NCBI GenBank assembly: GCA_020425835.1
Contig: JAGQRC010000051.1
Coordinates: forward strand, 1-11,062
DNA: 11,062 bases
Direction: 5' to 3'
DNA from: Planctomycetota bacterium
GTDB lineage: Bacteria > Planctomycetota > UBA8108 > UBA1146 > JAJFFE01
Shown: positions 8,044 to 11,062 of the stretch, one piece after another
How the letters are laid out: each line of letters starts with the position of its first letter
How positions within the stretch are numbered: position 1 is the stretch's first letter
Translations under genes and position numbers: made by a program
Notes under the pieces: generated by a model
The model's input: only the letters and a program-made list of their open reading frames with translations
The model's database searches: none
Told to the model about the DNA's origin: nothing

Positions 8044-8062
8044 ACGCCGGAGACTCCGGCGT
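8044..8062. repeat. Perfect 19-bp palindrome (candidate operator or leader hairpin)
   Basis: ACGCCGGAG, a central A, then CTCCGGCGT: 9-bp arms that are exact reverse complements. It abuts the GTG at 8041-8043 and lies 91 nt upstream of the preferred start at 7953. As DNA it could bind a dimeric regulator; as RNA it would fold into a stem of about 8 bp. Two GGTCAC copies spaced 14 bp start to start lie just to its right. Confidence 0.5.
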
Positions 8063-8261
8063 CGAGGTCACCGGCGAAAGGTCACGGTTCCGTCAAGACG
8101 CGAGGGTGCGCCGAAGTCGGGCATCTTAGCGATCGACCGCCGGGGCGGTAGCTCTTCGCGGTGCGCGTGTGGTCCGACGTCCGCACGCTGCCGTTTGGCG
8201 GGGGGAGGCCTCGCCGCTTCGACGAAGGACGCAGCGACCCGGGAGCGGTGGTCGATCGATC

Positions 8262-8298
8262 GCGTAAACCAATCTTTGAAATAACTTTAGATAGGAGA
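8262..8298. promoter_or_regulatory. AT-rich island in the intergenic region after manA
   Basis: Roughly 30% G+C over 37 bp in a window that is otherwise strongly GC-rich. It begins 4 bp after the manA stop and is preceded by the self-complementary CGATCGATCG. Low melting stability at the head of a long gap fits a promoter or regulator site, but I could not fit a good -35/-10 pair on either strand. A plus-strand AGGAG at 8293-8297 has no start codon after it. Confidence 0.3.
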
Positions 8299-8301
8299 AC
8301 C

Positions 8302-9336
8302 TCACCCGGCGGCGGGGCGCGGCGACATCCAGAGCCCCCACAACTCGTCACCGGTCAACGGCCGGAGCTCGATCGGGGACGACGTCGCGGGAACGAAAAC
8401 GACGGTTCCTCGACCCCACGGCTCGCTGCCCGCGATCTCGGCGCGTCCGGCCAGCAGACAGAAGATCGCGAATCGCTCGCCCGCCCTCCATCCCGGCGGT
8501 GCCAGCGAGAGTGGCTCGGCGGTCCGCACTTCGTAGATCTCGAACGGGGAATCGGGATCGTTCAACCTCGCACGCCAACCCCGGACCGCGGGTCCCGGCG
8601 CGGGGTACGGGCAGGGCTCGAGCGGTGGCGGAACGATGGGGGCCGCCTCGTCGAGGTGGAGTTGCCGCGGCTTCCCGTCGAGACCGGGTCGGTCCCAGTC
8701 GTACAGCCGAAAGGTGCTGTCGGACGTCTGTTGGATCTCCGCGAGGAGTAGTCCGGGGCCGATCGCGTGGACGGTGCCGGACGGCAGATAGACGAGGTCG
8801 CCGCGACGGACGTGGACCCGGGTCAGGCCCTCGGCACCCCGTCCGGTCCGCGCGCGCTCCAGATACTCCCGGTACTCGACGTCGAGCCCGTAGACGATCC
8901 AGGAGTCGTCGGCACTGTCGAGGATCACCCACGCTTCGGTTTTCCCCGCGTGACCTCGCAGTCCGAGCCTCTCGATGAGCGCATCGGAAGGGTGGACCTG
9001 GACCGACAACGGCAGCGCCGCGTCGAGGAACTTGAACAGCAGCGGAAGCCGAGGCGGTCCGCCGTCGCGGTGGACCCGGGTGCCGAGGAGAGCCGACGGC
9101 TCGCGCTCGAGGAGCGAACGCAACGTCTCCCCCGCGGCCGGGCCGGAGGCGACGCGCGAATGGAGCGCGGGGTCGTCGCCGACGTCGGAGACCTCCCAGC
9201 TCTCGCCGATCGGCTCGCCGCCGGCGCTATCGGCGAGCTCGGGATGGAGATCCCGGAGGATTCGCGATCCGCCCCAGACTCGAGGGACGAGGATGGGATG
9301 GAGCCGCAAGGGCTCGTGGGAGAACGCCTGGGTCAA
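8302..9336 (-). CDS. manA: Mannose-6-phosphate isomerase, type I
   Basis: 344 aa, a normal length for the short bacterial forms. The enzyme interconverts fructose 6-phosphate and mannose 6-phosphate in the cytoplasm, feeding mannose into glycolysis or supplying GDP-mannose for polysaccharides, and needs Zn. Visible signatures: PRVWGG near the N-terminus (18-23), QVHPSD (113-118), GKTEAW (131-136), GTVHAIG (187-193), and the FRLYDWDR block (209-216). The expected Zn ligands Q113, H115, E134 and H190 and the active-site Arg R210 are present. The start is TTG at 9334-9336: an in-frame TGA lies 3 nt upstream (9340-9342), so no longer start exists, and no strong ribosome site precedes it. An in-frame TTG at 9307-9309 is a shorter alternative. 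It follows the STAS gene after 58 nt on the same strand. Identification is firm; the exact start is less so. Confidence 0.95.
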   Translation of the reverse strand: MTQAFSHEPLRLHPILVPRVWGGSRILRDLHPELADSAGGEPIGESWEVSDVGDDPALHSRVASGPAAGETLRSLLEREPSALLGTRVHRDGGPPRLPLLFKFLDAALPLSVQVHPSDALIERLGLRGHAGKTEAWVILDSADDSWIVYGLDVEYREYLERARTGRGAEGLTRVHVRRGDLVYLPSGTVHAIGPGLLLAEIQQTSDSTFRLYDWDRPGLDGKPRQLHLDEAAPIVPPPLEPCPYPAPGPAVRGWRARLNDPDSPFEIYEVRTAEPLSLAPPGWRAGERFAIFCLLAGRAEIAGSEPWGRGTVVFVPATSSPIELRPLTGDELWGLWMSPRPAAG

Positions 9337-9394
9337 CCGTCACGCTCATTTCCGGCGGGCGAACTCGAGTCGCGTCGAACACCCGACGAGGTGC

Positions 9395-9892
9395 TCAGGA
9401 GCCGAGTTCTCGACGCAGCATGGCGAGGAAGGCTCCGAATCGGTCGAGATTCGATGGATCGACACGACACAGCGATTCGTGAGCGTTCAGCATCAACTCG
9501 GCTCGGTCGCGATCGGACTCCTCGATCGGCTCCAGCCGACGCAGAGGGATGTCCGGCAGCGCGGCTTCGCTCTCGTGCACGGTGAGCAAGCGGTCGATCC
9601 CCACCTCGTTGAGCGTCCGTCGCACCGTCGTCGACGCGTTGAGGACCACGACTCGACAGGGCTCCCCCGTGCCGAGTGACATGTTGACGAGCACCCCGAG
9701 GAAGGTCGAGTCGAGCCCCAGGCATTGCGAGAAATCGAGCACGAACTGTCGTATGCCCTCGCGATGCATCCGGCTCACATAGGCCTGGAACGGCGAGCAG
9801 TTGTTCATGTTGCCGAGGCCGACGACCTGCCCGTAGACGACCTCGTCGCCCCGAGTCACGCAGACGTAGCCTCGCTCGCTCCACTTCACCAC
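9395..9892 (-). CDS. STAS-domain protein (anti-sigma factor antagonist-like)
   Basis: 165 aa from a GTG at 9890-9892, with GGGAG 9 nt upstream. The STAS fold (about 8-110) is shown by a strand VLDF (51-54) followed by LDSTFLGVL (60-68), the loop where SpoIIAA-type proteins are phosphorylated (here S62 or T63), and by a VVVLNAS strand and the helix after it. In the SpoIIAA family, the unphosphorylated protein binds an anti-sigma factor kinase and frees a sigma factor. A C-terminal extension of about 45 residues (120-165) is acidic then helical and is not part of a minimal STAS domain. No partner anti-sigma kinase or phosphatase gene is nearby, so its partners lie elsewhere. It is flanked by recN (90 nt) and manA (58 nt) on the same strand. 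The fold is secure, the pathway is not. Confidence 0.85.
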   Translation of the reverse strand: MVKWSERGYVCVTRGDEVVYGQVVGLGNMNNCSPFQAYVSRMHREGIRQFVLDFSQCLGLDSTFLGVLVNMSLGTGEPCRVVVLNASTTVRRTLNEVGIDRLLTVHESEAALPDIPLRRLEPIEESDRDRAELMLNAHESLCRVDPSNLDRFGAFLAMLRRELGS

Positions 9893-9982
9893 GTCGCGCC
9901 GCTCCCACCCCTCGTCAGCTCGCGCTGAGAACCGGTCCGGCGGCCAGACGCGCGAACTCGACCCCGCGAGGCCGGTCCGGTG

Positions 9983-11062
9983 TCAGTCGTCCTGCGTTCG
10001 CAGCGCATGCTGGAGCATCTCCCTGGCTTCGGTCCGCGACGTCTCGCTGTCCGCCGACCCACGAATCATGGCGGCCAGCTCGCGCTCCCGCGCTTCGCCG
10101 TCCAGCGCCTTCACCGAAGTCTTGGTGCGACCCCGGGTCACTTCCTTGTCGACGTGGAAGTGAGAACGGCCGAAGCTCGCGACTTGCGGGAGATGTGTCA
10201 CGCAGAAGACCTGATGATGGCGACCCAGTTCACCGAGCTTGCGCCCGATCTCCGTTCCCAGACGACCGCCGACCCCGGTGTCGATCTCGTCGAACACGAG
10301 GATCGGAACGCGACCGACGCTCGCGAGCACACTCTCGAGTGCGAGCATCACGCGCGAGAGCTCTCCACCGGATGCGATGCGTCGCAACGGTCCGAGCGGC
10401 TCTCCCGGGTTCGGGCCGAACTCGAACTCGACCCGGTCGGCGCCGCGGAGGTCGAATCGACTCAGGAGCCGCGACGCCGCTCCACCAGCGGTCGCCGGTC
10501 CTCCGCCCTCCGACTCTATCATCGGGTCGGCGGCCTCGACTACCGCAGAGGCCGTTTCCGGCTCCGATGCCTCCAGGGATTCGATACACACCTCGAGAAC
10601 GGCCTTCTCCATCCCGAGCTCTCCGAGACCCGACCGCACTTCGCTCGCGAGCTTCTTCGCCGCGGCGCGACGACGACGCGTCAACGATCTCGCGCTCTTC
10701 TCGAGGTCGACGAGCGCTGCGTCCAGTTCGCGCCGGCGCTGCGGAACGCGCGCCTCGTCGTCGACGATCGAATCGAGCTCCGTTCGCACCTCGTCGCGGT
10801 ATCGCACCAAATCGTCGGCCGTTCGGCGATAACGCTCCTCCAACTCCACCAACCGATCGAGTCGGTCCCGGGCGACCTGCAGATCACTCGGATCCCTCTC
10901 CAGCTCGTCGCCAACCTCGCGGAGACTCCGAATCGCGTCGTCCAACGCAGCGCTCGCCGCGTCCGCCGACCGCACGAACTCGGCGATCCCCGGGTGCAGC
11001 TCCGCCAATTCGGCGAGATCGCGGCTACGCCGCGCCAACCGGTCGCTCGCACTGTCATCATC
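9983..11062 (-). CDS. recN: DNA repair ATPase RecN, C-terminal part (5' end outside window)
   Basis: The frame is open from the right edge to a TGA at 9983-9985, giving 359 residues, roughly the last two thirds of a RecN of about 550. The N-terminal Walker A part is outside. RecN is an SMC-like ATPase of the bacterial nucleoid that acts early in double-strand break repair with RecA. Seen here: a charged coiled-coil half (about 20-150), then the C-terminal ATPase lobe with the ABC signature SGGELSR (231-237), Walker B ILVFDEIDTGVGG with D258 and E259, and the switch histidine in VTHLPQ (H290). Between the coiled coil and the GADRVEF strand is an unusual Gly/Ala/Ser/Glu-rich insertion of about 35 residues (about 165-200). 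All visible catalytic residues are intact, so the gene looks functional. Confidence 0.95.
   Translation of the reverse strand, partial: DDDSASDRLARRSRDLAELAELHPGIAEFVRSADAASAALDDAIRSLREVGDELERDPSDLQVARDRLDRLVELEERYRRTADDLVRYRDEVRTELDSIVDDEARVPQRRRELDAALVDLEKSARSLTRRRRAAAKKLASEVRSGLGELGMEKAVLEVCIESLEASEPETASAVVEAADPMIESEGGGPATAGGAASRLLSRFDLRGADRVEFEFGPNPGEPLGPLRRIASGGELSRVMLALESVLASVGRVPILVFDEIDTGVGGRLGTEIGRKLGELGRHHQVFCVTHLPQVASFGRSHFHVDKEVTRGRTKTSVKALDGEARERELAAMIRGSADSETSRTEAREMLQHALRTQDD

Larger units (their letters stand above)
7954..8301. other. About 350-bp non-coding stretch between manA and the small membrane protein genes
   Basis: No ORF here on either strand has convincing coding character or a good ribosome site. 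The minus-strand ORF across 8082-8351 and the plus-strand ones overlap real genes in other frames. It holds a 19-bp palindrome (8044-8062), direct GGTCAC repeats (8066-8071 and 8080-8085), TTGACG at 8091-8096 (minus strand) without a matching -10, and an AT-rich island at 8262-8298. It probably contains the promoter and control region of the genes to the left. No terminator with a T run is seen after manA. Confidence 0.55.

Noticed and set aside
9333..9908. 191-codon minus-strand ORF overlapping the STAS gene
   Set aside because: Arg-rich alternative frame without motifs; the overlapping frame carries the STAS signature.
9932..9980. CCGGTCCGG repeated exactly 40 bp apart between recN and the STAS gene
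   Set aside because: Two short GC-rich copies only, expected by chance at this base composition.

Overview
The window is a GC-rich bacterial chromosome segment with seven protein-coding genes, all on the minus strand, so transcription runs right to left: recN (3' part only), a STAS-domain gene, manA, two small single-pass membrane protein genes, a transmembrane Ser/Thr kinase gene, and a large kinase-STAND-TPR gene that runs off the left edge. No RNA gene, CRISPR array, insertion sequence or integrase was seen. The abundance of Hanks-type kinases, their giant multidomain forms, and the STAS protein with a DSTFLG motif suggest Planctomycetota or a similar signalling-rich group (Myxococcota and Acidobacteriota are alternatives). 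This is inference; there is no taxonomic marker in the window.

Right part (about 8300-11062): recN (DNA break repair ATPase) is followed after 97 nt or less by a STAS-domain regulator and then by manA (mannose-6-phosphate isomerase, apparently starting at TTG). These are ordinary housekeeping or regulatory genes, probably co-transcribed. Left of manA lies about 350 bp without a convincing gene. It holds an AT-rich island, a pair of 6-bp direct repeats and a perfect 19-bp palindrome, and is the natural place for the promoter and control sites of the next unit.

Left part (1-7953): two small proteins of 161 and 185 aa share one plan: a short basic Ser/Pro/Lys-rich cytoplasmic N-terminus, one membrane segment, and a charged, probably helical domain. 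The 95-nt gap between them holds a strong terminator-like hairpin followed by a second inverted repeat. Then comes a 935-aa kinase with a cytoplasmic kinase domain, one membrane segment and a roughly 550-residue ectodomain ending in a probable beta-sandwich. After a 194-bp gap follows a kinase fused to a STAND/AAA_16 ATPase and a long TPR array (at least 1256 aa). Both kinases lack the HRD arginine (HFD and HGD), and the STAND ATPase has NN where the Walker B acidic pair is expected.

A reasonable working picture is a phosphosignalling locus: membrane-anchored small proteins as candidate partners or substrates, one kinase sensing outside the cytoplasm, and one large cytoplasmic kinase that may assemble through its STAND and TPR parts. 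The link between these genes rests on co-orientation and proximity only.
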